Of a stretch of 32,436 nucleotides of DNA, positions 1 through 10,900 are shown piece after piece. The DNA comes from Phallusia fumigata. Taxonomy: Eukaryota; Chordata; Ascidiacea; Phlebobranchia; Ascidiidae. A model generated the notes under the pieces. It searched no databases. It saw only the letters and a list, made by a program, of their open reading frames with translations, and was not told the DNA's origin. The stretch spans positions 1,540-33,975 of the forward strand of contig QXVZ01012949.1 in NCBI GenBank assembly GCA_008931825.1, read 5' to 3'. The position numbers and the translations under genes are program-made. The stretch's first letter is position 1; every line of letters begins with the position of its first letter.

Positions 1-729
1 CGATTTTGACGAAGATTCGGTTTCGGCCGAATAATTTGTTACGATTCGGTCAAAACCGAACTTTTACGCACACAGAAAATAACGTTCTAACGCACCAAGT
101 GTTCGGGCCTTAGTGATATTTGTCTTTACCCAAAACGATGTTTGTATTTTACAATGTCAGATTATGGACACGTAATTAGGTGAAAAAGACACGTGTTGCG
201 CGTGTTATTACGTATCACACAATCTTTTAAACTGCGCTTTAACTAATAGCCCTAACAACGAAAAAGTGCAACAAAGGATATATGATTGTTCAGTTACGTA
301 ACAAAACTGTTAAATAGGGTATTTTTGCTGCTGTTTGTGGCAAGTTGTGGTAGTTATGACTGCTAACACCACACACTTTTTAAAAACGAGGGTTTAACGG
401 TCAAATGGTATTTTGTTTTAGTGCGTTTTGTACTAGTTTTATTAAAGCATTATCGTTTTGTCCAATCCCGGTAAAAGATCGGTAATTCAGTTAAAAGCTG
501 GCAACGACGGACGAGGCAACAACAAAACCCACGGAACTAAGATAACACGGCAATACAATTACACAACTATCCTGTTTTAGCACGACTGTTTTGCATGGCC
601 GCAAAACTCATGTGATTCTGTCAAAAGCGTAACGTACGGGTTTGCGTGACGTCACAAATGTTTCGGCTGATTCGGCCGAATATTCGGTTTCGGTCCGAAC
701 CTAATTTACGCGATTCGGTGCATCACTAG
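1..729. mobile_element. hAT-like non-autonomous element (right end and interior)
   Basis: TTCGGTTTCGGCCGAATAAT near 18-38 and CGGCCGAATATTCGGTTTCGG near 673-693 are inverted relatives. The element ends CGATTCGGTGCATCACTAG (about 711-729), a terminal sequence of the CTAGTGATGCACCGAATCG type seen in hAT MITEs. The left terminus may lie outside the window. No transposase frame is visible. Confidence 0.55.
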
Positions 730-1425
730 TAAAGACTCCACTCACATTTCTATTGCAACACATTTTTAACTAACCTGCATTGTTTTGGGGGATGACATGC
801 CGCTTGCATTTTGCCAAATTTAACTCCCACATGTCCCCCTCATTATCTGGTTTCTTGTGATGAAACAAACCTTGAATGGCAGAAAATAGTCAAACTTATA
901 TTTTTGTGTTTTGTTTGTAAATAGACCAAACTAATTATTTAGTGAATAATTTTCAAGCCTTTTTTACGGCAGATCAGTTGCCAAACTTTTTAGTTTGAAA
1001 AAAGTGTACTTGAATAGTTTTGATGCAAAACCATTTCAACATNTTCGGCTGATTCGGCCGAATATTCGGTTTCGGTCCGAACCTAATTTACGCGATTCGG
1101 TGCATCACTAGTAAAGACTCCACTCACATTTCTATTGCAACACATTTTTAACTAACCTGCATTGTTTTGGGGGATGACATGCCGCTTGCATTTTGCCAAA
1201 TTTAACTCCCACATGTCCCCCTCATTATCTGGTTTCTTGTGATGAAACAAACCTTGAATGGCAGAAAATAGTCAAACTTATATTTTTGTGTTTTGTTTGT
1301 AAATAGACCAAACTAATTATTTAGTGAATAACTTTCAAGCCTTTTTTACGGCAGATCAGTTGCCAAACTTTTTAGTTTGAAAAAAGTGTACTTGAATAGT
1401 TTTGATGCAAAACCATTTCAACATA
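662..1425. repeat. Direct duplication flanking a single N (position 1043)
   Basis: Bases 662-1042 and 1044-1425 are the same sequence with two differences by eye (one substitution near 951/1333 and one A in a homopolymer). They are separated by one N. This is the signature of an unmerged allele or contig overlap rather than a biological tandem repeat. Confidence 0.85.
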
Positions 1426-1830
1426 CAATTGTATTTGAGTGCTTTGTTGTCCAAAACACTTTATACATAAAGTTTGCCTAAATCTTCAAAGGAAAAGAAT
1501 TCCACATATTAGAACAAGTTTTAATTGCAAAACCAAATTTACACTGGTAATATAATTCTTATTTAACAATACAACAATACATAGTCACATACTTCCGTCC
1601 TTGTAGCCCATGTCACCTTGGAGTATGAAAAAATTGTTGTTGTCTTTTGTTTGCTTTGACTACCTGCATTTTGCTGTACAAAAATATCTCAATTAAATAA
1701 AGACAAATAAAGGGGTGGCTTTCACTATATTGCAGACTAAAAAGAAAATAGATTTTCATTATTTTGTTTCATTTATAATTTACATTGGGCTCTATGATTA
1801 CAAAAGCTTTTTATAGCATGGTGAGTATTC

Positions 1831-2163
1831 ATGCCTTGCGCTTTTGGATTCCTTTCTCACCAGACTCAGACAGTTGGCATGTTAGTTGCTTGGTATAGTA
1901 AGAAAGGTCTGTGTTATCAACGAATTGTGCAGATAATCCACACTAAACTATCGATTTCTTTTCACACAGACATCAAAAATACATGTATTTTTGGGTCTAG
2001 CAGGGTAACTACTGGGGCTTTTGGATCAAACAAAACTGATGACACTGCCTCACAGCTGTATCTACCAACTGTTAATGTTTCCAAAACAATTAAATATTTT
2101 ATTCAAAAAATACATGGAAAAACTAAAACTATGTCAGAAAAGATTCTAAAATGCCTAAATTAA
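1831..2163 (+). other. Open frame conserved between the duplicated copies (left)
   Basis: A 110-codon frame whose second half (IFGSSRVTTGAFGSNKTDDT ... IHGKTK) is also open at 13572-13808. The copies differ mostly by amino-acid-changing substitutions, so there is no clear sign of protein-level constraint. It may be a transposon relic. No recognised domain. Confidence 0.25.
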
Positions 2164-2469
2164 ATAATTGTATTTGAACAACAAACTGACCATGGCAGTA
2201 TTGGCAAAATATATATTCCATATATTCATACTGTACATTTCTACAGGCATTCAAACTTCAAGCATTTAAATAGTTCAATTGGTACAACAGTATATTTTGT
2301 AGTTTAAAAGTTAACATGAATTTTAAATAGATCACCATTTGGAGCGATATTTGATTCACATTCGACCTGGAAGAGTCCAGCTTTTTTTTTTAACCAAGCT
2401 TCTCAACGCAGTTGTTTATTTGCTCAATAGATTGTCGGATGTTTTGCCTCTCTGACTGTTTCCACTGAC

Positions 2470-2786
2470 AAATGCTATGAAAAAATTAACAACATAACAA
2501 AAACGCGGTAATCTAAAGTTCCACAATAGTTAAACTCAACAAAACATATACTATGTTATACACCCATTCTGTTCTAATGATGACGGATCTTCTGTAAATT
2601 TATTTGGCGATATTGCACAATTTATAATTCAATAGCTATGAAGAATTTAATTCATCTGCTTAAGCCTTGACCTTGACAATAAACTTAACTCTGTCACTTC
2701 GAAATTTAAATTTTGCCACACATGGCTAAATCCAAAGTCCCGCGTAATAGGGGCTTTCCCTTTTGTCACACAAACCACAGAAATCT
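2470..2786. repeat. Dispersed repeat R1, copy 1
   Basis: About 320 bp from CAAATGCTATGAAAAAATTA to CACAGAAATCT, including GATGACGGATCTTCTGTAAA and CACACATGGCTAAATC. Related copies at 14110-14431 (by segmental duplication) and 4368-4684 (independent insertion). No coding potential. Confidence 0.7.
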
Positions 2787-3057
2787 TCACTTTAACAAAA
2801 AGACTTGGTTGATAACACGGGGGAAAAACATGCTATGTAGAATTTTTTAAATAGCTGACAATGGCTAAGACGTGTTCAGTGGTAACCTAACTTTAAGGCA
2901 AATATTCGACAGCATTAGGTTGCGCTGATTAAAAAGTTGCGGCTGCCATAAGGCGACTTTACCCAATCACAGACACTACATACTATGTAGTCTATGTAGT
3001 ATATTTGACCTAATACTGTTAAAAATAGTTTTTAATCGACATTCACTTCCAAAGAAC

Positions 3058-3227
3058 TTACAAAGGCACAAACATAAAATAAGAGTGCTCGAAAAGCGAT
3101 AAAAATAATTGCAAACTACATAGACTTGCAGATATGCGCCAAACTTCATACCACAGGGGAGATGTGGAAGTTGTGTCAATGCTTGAGTAATCTGCAGCAA
3201 CTGATCTTGGATGTCTTGAACCCGATC
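3058..3227 (-). pseudogene. Duplicated last ZP exon, membrane anchor deleted
   Basis: Matches 15195-15267 through the acceptor TTTCTAG and the Ser-rich stretch ending STSPL. About 200 bp present in the other copy (roughly 14988-15194) is then missing. The frame runs on into downstream sequence (WYEVWRISASLC...) to a TAA at 3058-3060. The transmembrane helix is lost. This is a pseudogene or an alternative non-anchored 3' end. Confidence 0.65.
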
Positions 3228-3364
3228 CTAGAAAGCAAAAATAAAAATTGAATTAAGCTAAAAAGGTATTAGCACTCCTAAAATGTTTGTCCTCAATAGT
3301 AAATTTATTAAATTCCTTTTTAACCCAAAAGTGTCACTAAGCCGATGAACTTAATGAAACGTAC

Positions 3365-3563
3365 CAGTCGTTAGGAAGATTTCCAGTGGACCAGCGGACA
3401 CCATTTTATCTGGGTCAAACTTCAACCGCGAGATGTCAGTAGAGAGGTTCACAGCAGCGTTTCCATCTTCCATTGGAGGAACTGTTCCTACCACTGCTGT
3501 AAAAGGCTTTCCACTTTGTCGAACGGCTTGTCGAGTTTGTGAGTTTCCACGTTTTTGAGCAAT
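3365..3563 (-). pseudogene. Duplicated ZP propeptide exon
   Basis: Copy of the 15404-15602 exon with intact splice sites and the same phase (0 in, 1 out). By eye there are three base differences: one silent, Gly for Lys in AVVxTVPP and Thr for Met near the 3' end. No ZP domain exon is found upstream of it, because the duplication stops in the preceding intron. It is therefore an orphan exon unless reached by long-range splicing. Confidence 0.7.
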
Positions 3564-3616
3564 CTGAAAAGTTAAACTTTGTGCATATCATATTTAGCAA
3601 CTAAAAAGGCACATTT

Positions 3617-3641
3617 TTGTTTGTTTGTTTGTTTGTCTGTT
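3617..3641. repeat. (TTTG)n simple repeat
   Basis: Tandem GTTT units, matched at about 15657-15680 in the other duplicate. Confidence 0.9.
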
Positions 3642-3649
3642 TCATTTTT

Positions 3650-3960
3650 ATCCCCGGTGAGCGAACAACGCCTGAATAAGTCATGTTCACAATGAGTGTG
3701 CCATCGGGATACCTGCCTCATTGCATTTCTGTTGGATTATTTGTTTCGATTTTTTTAACATAATTTTTAAATGGTGGCTTCAGTTTGGGTCAAACCATTG
3801 GGTTCCACAGTGTTGCACCAATGCCGCTTACGTTTTTTGCTCAGAGAAATACAAGCGATCTAGACAGGATTAGAACCCACAACCTTGCGAGCACAAGGCA
3901 GTCTCGCAAACAACTCCGAAGCAGAAATGACAAACCGATTCGTTGCACGATTACAAGTGG
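3650..3960 (+). mobile_element. SINE-like repeat with tRNA-like part
   Basis: Contains CGAACAACGCCTGAAT and CAATGCCGCTTACGTTTT, which reappear on the other strand at 31985-32240 and, more diverged, at 25440-25640. On the minus strand, CCTTGTGCTCGCAAGG followed by GGGTTCTAATCC looks like an anticodon arm and a B-box (GGTTCRANYCC-type). A tRNA-derived SINE is my best reading. Confidence 0.45.
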
Positions 3961-4367
3961 CGCATTGGCACCCAATGATATCAAAAGAATTAAACCTTGT
4001 TGCCTTCAGCAACCGCTATCAATGCAAATTGAGAAGTGTCATTTGAGTGAATAAAGTAGATTTTGCATTATTTTTTATTTCATCTCCGCTATAACTGCAA
4101 CATGCGTCCATACTGTCTTCGGACATCAATTGAAAATTTACACAATCGCCAAATATGTTCATTTTACCGTACAAAGGGCTAAAAGTGGAAAGGCCTAAGT
4201 TTGTGTTGCGCATCAAAATATAAAAAAATTCCACATAGGGCGCTGCTTGTTGGAGCTTGTATTAAAAAAAAACGGTAACGACGCACTTAAACTTACTATA
4301 TTTGAAATGTGTCTGCTGCCACACATAGAAACATTTATCACAATGACCTCAATGCATCGACTGTTAC

Positions 4368-4684
4368 AAATACTGTGACAAAAATTTACAACAATAACAC
4401 TCAAAAATATAGCAACCAAGGTTCCAGAACAGTTGAACTCAACAAAACAAACAAAGCACACACTTACTATGTTACACCCATTCTGCTGCGATGACGACGG
4501 ATCTTCTGTAAATTTATTTGGCGTTATTGTCGCATAATTCAACAGCTACGCATAATTTAATTCCTTTGCTAGAACCTCGACAATAAACTCACTCACTGCG
4601 AGGCTTCGGTTTCGTCACACATGGCTAAATCTATTGCGCGTAATTGGGGCTTTCCCTTTTGTCACACTAAAACTACAGAAATCT
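4368..4684. repeat. Dispersed repeat R1, diverged copy at the duplication edge
   Basis: Shares GACGGATCTTCTGTAAATTT, CACACATGGCTAAATC and GGGGCTTTCCCTTTTGTCAC with 2470-2786 but is more diverged. It begins within two bases of the right breakpoint of the segmental duplication. Confidence 0.7.
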
Positions 4685-4714
4685 AAACTTTGATTAAACC
4701 AGAACCGTTATCGT

Positions 4715-5091
4715 TAGGGTCGCCAACCGTCCTTTATTTCAAAGGACAATCCTTTATTCAGCTACATTTGTCCTTGTCCTTTATTGAGATTTGAAATAAC
4801 ACTATTTGTCCTTTATTTTAAAATCGTTTTGACTTGTGGTACAATTTCTAAAATGCGACAGGACCGAAACAAATTTAGCTTATTATTCAACAAGGTGGTG
4901 ATGAGGCCCTTCACAAAATCGAGCCGTAATTTGTTGTGAAAGAAATCTATGTGAGAAAACTTGTAATTGTAAGGCCAACATTTTATGTCATCATCAGATC
5001 GAAATATTGATTGTAAGTGTGTTTTTGAGACGTGATAAAATATTGATCAAGTTATGTCCTTTATTGTAGCTTAACAGAGTTGGCAACCCTA
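4715..5091. mobile_element. hAT-type MITE with perfect 8-bp target-site duplication
   Basis: Ends TAGGGTCGCCAAC and GTTGGCAACCCTA are inverted repeats with one mismatch. GTTATCGT occurs immediately outside both ends (4707-4714 and 5092-5099). An 8-bp duplication is the hAT signature. 377 bp, no transposase. The interior has repeated TCCTTTATT. Confidence 0.82.
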
Positions 5092-5439
5092 GTTATCGTC
5101 GATATCTGTTGTGCAAGGGACTTCGCCCATCTGGTTTGATTTCTGATGTAGGGATATTCACACCTAAAGCACTGTTATCCCTGGGTGGCAAATCCTAATG
5201 CAAACATACAATCATAAATAGATTTCGGTATTAGTTAAATATACACATGTATATTATTAATCAGTAGAATTATAAATTTTAGGTCCCTCATGCCCTTAGC
5301 GCCAATATGACCAAAAGTACTAATAGTCGCCGCTTGTGGCTGGTCGTGTCGTTTACTTGCGGCTAAAGGGAGAAACGCACTTCCTGTGTTTTTGAGAATG
5401 TTGTAATGCGTTTTTGTGGATCAACTTTTTGACGTAGAG

Positions 5440-5723
5440 CAAAGGTCGGCAACTATTCCCACGCCGCGGGCCAAAACCAAGATCGGAAGTTTTCGGTAGG
5501 CCGTTATAATTTTCCACTTCCAGTTCCGTTCTCTTCACTGATTATGATGTTGTTAAAACTTTCGAACATAGAAAATTTTGATCAGATTATATCATTATTT
5601 AGCTACAGATTGAACCAAACGAAAGTAGTAACAGCTTATAACTAAAACACAAAATATTAGTATTGGCAATGGGGCTGCGGGCTGGATGATTTCGCTTGGC
5701 GGGCCGTAGGTTGCCGACCCCTG
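5440..5723. mobile_element. hAT-like MITE
   Basis: Left end CAAAGGTCGGCAAC and right end GTTGCCGACCCCTG are imperfect inverted repeats; GCGGGCC-type subterminal sequence occurs on both sides. The flanking 8-mers (ACGTAGAG and GTGTTGAG) agree at 5 of 8 positions, so the duplication is decayed. Confidence 0.65.
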
Positions 5724-6453
5724 GTGTTGAGCAACTTTAATAGGACAAAGAAAGCTTCAATCATATTCCTGTGAAGATATAACAGTAAGCTTAAAGACTA
5801 ATGTATCACACAAAAAAAATCTGTCTTATGTGAGCCAAGTCGAAGCAAAAAAAACTTTAATTGCAAAAAACAAAATGGCGGAATATTTGCCTTTTGGCTT
5901 GAGTAGAACGTTCCGCAGAGTAAAAGAACCACTCTTGTTGCGCCATACTACAATTAGACCATTCTTGTCTATGTGCCTTGCTGTGTATCAGTTGGCCTGG
6001 GAGTCTGGGATTCGGCCCAGTTTAAATTCTAATAAATTCACTTTCGATGCTTGTGCAATTAAAAACAAAAATGATTTTTTCAAATACATTTTAATTTTCC
6101 ATTACTTTCAGTAATAACAGATACCGGTAATAATGTTTCTATGATTGGAACAATTGCAAATTAACGATTTGAGCTAAACATAATTAAAATTAAGCACAAA
6201 AAGCACATCAGTTTTAAACAACAGATAACGATAATAGAAAAAACATTTTGCAATGGCAATGGCTATTCCCAACGTGGGTTTTAAAATGTTTTATATATCA
6301 ACGTTTAATGACGCAGTAATCTATTGTCAGCAACAAAATAAACTTCAATCATTAACAAGTGTGTATGTTGAACTTCAGTGTTGCTTTATGACCCTTAGCT
6401 CACAAAACAAGCCTAAGACCAAGGCTGACATTCACGCACTATACATACTAAAT

Positions 6454-6755
6454 CAGTGGTTCTCAAAGTGAGTCCGTATGGCGATTTTAGGGGGACCGCA
6501 AAGCGTCATCAGTCCCTCTTATTCGATATTAATTCGCGTCACAACAGATATATTCCAGATGTACGTTTTATGTACATCGTTGATTCGTGCCCTTTGTGAC
6601 ATCACCGCGAAATGCGGCTTTGCGAATTCAAATTTGGCACACACAAAGCGTTCCTGAATTGTAATCGTGAAATAAATTTGAGTTATATTTTTGGTGGATG
6701 GGCTGGTCATCGAAAAAACTGCAGGGGGACCGTTATGCAAATATGAGGACCACTG
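6454..6755. mobile_element. hAT-like MITE with CAGTGGTTCTCAAA ends
   Basis: CAGTGGTTCTCAAA at the left and TATGAGGACCACTG at the right are inverted repeats (12 of 14). Subterminal GGGGGACCG occurs near both ends. No convincing 8-bp duplication remains. It lies between repeats and the 3' end of the TPR-like gene. Confidence 0.65.
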
Positions 6756-7034
6756 ATGTAAACGGAAGGTAAAATTTGACCCACGGTCAATGCGCCAAAA
6801 ATTTTTATACAGCAAAATGCAGTAATCGCATACAATCAGCACTACAACGCACAAAAAATGTATAAAACAGTGACTATTATGTATGTATATCCCTTCTTAA
6901 ATTTAAGTGTGTGTAATTATAAATCCTAAACGGGCTACAGTTTATAATAGTCACAATAATTTCCAAGCCTTTTGCAAACAAAAAACGCAATTATTCACAT
7001 AAAAAGTATATTAGGACATTGAAATGTAGAGATG

Positions 7035-7040
7035 TTTATT
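7035..7040 (-). terminator. Polyadenylation signal of the TPR-like gene
   Basis: AATAAA on the minus strand, 8 nt after the stop codon. The 3' untranslated region would be very short. Confidence 0.5.
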
Positions 7041-7048
7041 GTTTATCT

Positions 7049-7911
7049 TCAATCTGTGAACGAAAAAAAGCCGCCAGTCATTCTGTAAGGCGAGGGGGCA
7101 CTTTGATAATAACGTTTTTCCTGAATCACGCCTAATCGGTTCGAACAATTTTGCATTCGCAATGCTTTTTCTGTTTCGTTTTCATAATCTGTTGCGCTGA
7201 TGTAGATATTCTTTGCCTTTTCCATGTAATCTCTGCTTTCAGTGTGTTGGTTTTCGCGCCTGTACATTACTCCCAGCAATTCATGACATATTCCATAAAG
7301 TTTGTATTTTTCTACGTCCCCTTTCAATTTTTGCTGCATTAGACCAATAGCTTCAAGCAAAATTTCTATTTCACCACACTCTGAAAGCTTTGAGCAAACT
7401 CGCGCAATGCTTAGCATTGATGAAACTATAGTGAGGCATTTTTTAGAAGGGTGGTCAAATTCAGCGTTGTGCACTTTCCCCAAGATGGTTTGCATTAGTG
7501 GAACCACAAATTGTTTGGCAAACTTCTCCAAATATTTTTCTTGTGCAAACATTGCCTCAGTTGTATTGACAATGGCTGTTAAGAAACTTTCCATATTCGC
7601 AGCGGTGGCTCCCTTAGATTGTGCCGCGATGAAGAAGAACAAAATGGCCTCATAATAATCTCCCTGTCCAGCTTTGTGTTGAGCAAAGAGTTTAATTTTA
7701 TCTGTCGTAACCATGTGAAGACTTTTGTCGAACAAGTTGAGCAACTCTTCGGTTATTTTTGTGGCTTCTGAATATCTTTTAGTTTTCAGTAAAATCAAAT
7801 AATAGTTTACCAAAAAGGGTGCGTCCCGTAAGTTTTTTCCAAAGTTATATTTTTCTTCCAAGGCTTCGTAAAGAACAACGTCTGTTGCGGTCTTCCTCAG
7901 TGTCATTAAAT
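7049..7911 (-). CDS. TPR-like gene last exon
   Basis: 863 bp, phase 1 in after acceptor TTACACCAG, ending in TGA at 7049-7051. About 286 residues of amphipathic helix: NYYLILLKTKRYSEATKITE and DKIKLFAQHKAGQGDYYEAI are paired-helix repeats of TPR type, as is LYGICHELLGVMYRRENQHT. It ends with a short aromatic tail (MTGGFFSFTD). This is the longest uninterrupted coding segment in the window. Confidence 0.82.
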
Positions 7912-10900
7912 CTGGTGTAAAATACAATTACAACACAAAAATAAAACGAAACATGGCATTAAGAGTGTGCCACGCCAACGGCTGTTTTGTGTAATATTGA
8001 CTGTAGTTTTATATCCTCTGTGTCCTGTACTATGACGTATTTCAAACAAAAAATCGTAGCGACACAATGGTACTTACAGAAGTGAACAAGGTCCTACGTG
8101 CAGCAGCTACCATTAAAGACGTTTTGTGACGGTGACTTACATATATGGTATTAAAGAAAGAATCAATGTCCCGTATTATTGTGAATTTTTTCCTTTCTGT
8201 TCAACGTCACATGAAACACGATTAATGACCCGCGCAACGAACGCTTTCTTGCCAAAGGAACTTGTCTAACACTCGCGAAACCCCAGTCAATATTCAGCAA
8301 GTCCACTTGTGGCGGTTGGCGAGCTATCGACGACTGTTTACTCATTGCCGTAACACGAGACAAACTGAAAGAGGCCGATCGCTTCTGCGCTACTGTAGCT
8401 GCTGCTCGAGTTTCAAACCAACTTTGGACGTACCAAACAATACACTCCTGAAAACCACAAATGTCACATAAAAAGGTTTATTTTAAGTCGTGACGTAAAA
8501 GTGTTTAGCAACTCGCTTTTATAAAATCGTTTTTCCTTATGCGTGCATTGGTTTAACTTCGTTTGGCAAAGGCAAACTCCTAGTGGCATAACCCACACAC
8601 TTCAAGAGCCGATTTTCAACAAACAACTCTGTTCTCTTTCGTCAATATTTAGGATTGATGTGGAGATTAGTTTGCGCCAGCAAATTTGAATGGGTTTAAA
8701 ACACTGATGTTGTATGATTTCTGAACATGGTTTACGTTAAATTTGTGATTGACAGTTGCCGGGTGCTCGACATACAACCGCACAAAAATTCGGCTAAGTA
8801 TAATAAAAGATACCTGGGTCTTCAAAAACCTTTCGCAAGCTTATTATGCTGTTAGAAGGGGGTTCTTGACTCGTCTTCTGGGCTGCCATTGAGATAAAAC
8901 AAACAAACGTTTGATAAGCAAATATATTAGAACATATGACGAAAAGATAAAATCTACCACAAGATAAAAGACATATACATTTGTTGGTGGCTACCAATAC
9001 TGTCCTTGCACTTGCAAGCTACACACAATTATTTTATGGTTTTCCGTATGAAACAAGAAAAATAAGTGACTTACACTTTTTCTTCAGGTGCTTTGCACTT
9101 TTCACCACAAGTTTTTTTGCTGTAAAACAAAAAACAAAATGAAATGAGAAGAGTACAATGTTATTGTCGATCTCCTTCTGAAATGTTGAGTTGAGTTAAT
9201 TTCTTTGGTGAAAGAAATCATAACGACACAATTGGAAAAAAATAAATCCAAAATCCTTACCTTTCCGTTTTTGAGCTAATGTCGTTGTTTTGTGGAAACG
9301 TACAAGTTTGCCGTGTTGAATCGCCATTTTGTTTTCACCAAACAGTATTTCTAAAAAGAATACGTAGCTATTTTGCTTGTTATCTACTACCGTGCTTGTT
9401 TGTTCTGTTGATATGTTGTACATCTGAGTTATAATATCCCAACAAACATTTTGGTACAATGTGTCTATTTCATTGTTAAATAACCCAGTGCAGTTAAGCT
9501 GATGTTGTAAATGTATAAAAATACCAACCATCGCCATTCCCTTGTTCCTTCTTCGCACACGACTCGGCTTTCGACAAACTTGATTTGCTGATTGTCTATT
9601 TGAAGAAACAGTTGAAGACTTTGTTACAGAAGTATTTTCGCAGCACTATGACCGCTGGTTATTTGCTACTAAATTTCACCATGTATCGTTTTTGTTAAAA
9701 CTTTCAGGAAATAAACTAAGTCATAATCCCAAATCAAAAAAATGGTTCAGCACGGGGGCTAAATGCCTGATGCTAAGCAAAATTTAAAGCCATTATAGTT
9801 ACCTTCGATAATTTTTCCGATTGTTCCACAGTTTGTTTCCATTGATGTTGATCCAGCTGTGTATACTCGAAGGACAGGAGTTCCAACGAGTCAAGTGGAG
9901 CGTCATTGCTTTGTTGTAGGATCTCATTTACATTAACTAATATTTTACCGAAGCAAAGTGCTTTTAATGCTTCCTGACTGGATTTCTCATTTTCGTTCAT
10001 CAGTGTTAAAACTATGCTGCCCCCGATTGCTGCCGTAATGAACGAGCCCAGTCCACAAAGAGATTGCTTCAACGCCTCCCATAAGCTGGATGGAATGCGA
10101 CCAAACATTTCGCCAGTTGCTATGAGGTTGGCAGCCATACCAGTGGCCTTTACTTTGTATACTCCTCGTTTTTCTGTGGGGCCTTCAAAATCTACCCGTT
10201 CTATCTCTATTGATGATGTTGCTTTATTCGGTTCTTCTTTCTTGACCATTTTGTCAGCAATGCTGGTAGAAACTGCTTTATCCTGAAAAATAACCAATGC
10301 GATTACTACATACGAAGGCTAATGGTAACAGGTGAGTAAAATTTGTGGCAGCATGGCACTAGGTGGTAATCCGAATCCGATAAATTTGTCCTAATAAGAA
10401 GACACAAGCCAGTACTTGTGTGCAAAACATTTTCTACGTTTCGACAAACGCTTTGTTATTTATTAGTTGGTATTTAACGTTTCAACATTGTAACGTCATT
10501 TTTTCTTTTACGCGACAAGTAACTCTCTGCCGCTTTTTCGAGGCATTTTTGATGACAACAGCGTTTGTCGAAACGTAGAAAACGTTTCACACACAAGTAC
10601 GGGATTGTATTGCGTACCTATATCGAAACTTGGTTTGTAAATACAGTTTTGCAATACCTGTTTCACATTTGTGAAAGATTTACGTTCAAGAAAATCATTG
10701 AAGGTAATTTGCACGTTTCTGATCAACTTTTCTAAACTAATGGACGAGATGGAAATTGCAAATCTCTCCTTCTTCAACGAATCATTGATTTCAAGCCGAG
10801 TTTGAGGATCAAATATAAGTCCCACATCCAAATCGAGAGCTGTATCTACGATTTCTACGACCAAGTAGTTGTCGGAATTTTCGACAACGTATATCAAAGA

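Larger units (their letters stand above)
1110..4366. repeat. Segmental duplication, left copy
   Basis: This stretch aligns with about 12800-16298 over nearly its whole length, in the same orientation, at an offset of about 11.7-11.9 kb. It contains the last two ZP exons and their 3' flank. The right edge is sharp: CGACTGTTA at 4366 is followed by a dispersed repeat here, but by ZP intron at 16298. Confidence 0.85.

Noticed and set aside
3850..3910. A functional tRNA gene on the minus strand.
   Set aside because: Anticodon-arm-like and B-box-like pieces are present, but no acceptor stem or standard 7-nt anticodon loop; a SINE relic is more likely.
4213..4542. Overlapping open frames on both strands of repeat R1.
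   Set aside because: The frames are not preserved between R1 copies and sit in a dispersed repeat.
5830..6471. 94- and 72-codon plus-strand open frames.
   Set aside because: No splice context, no domain and repeat-rich surroundings; compatible with chance.
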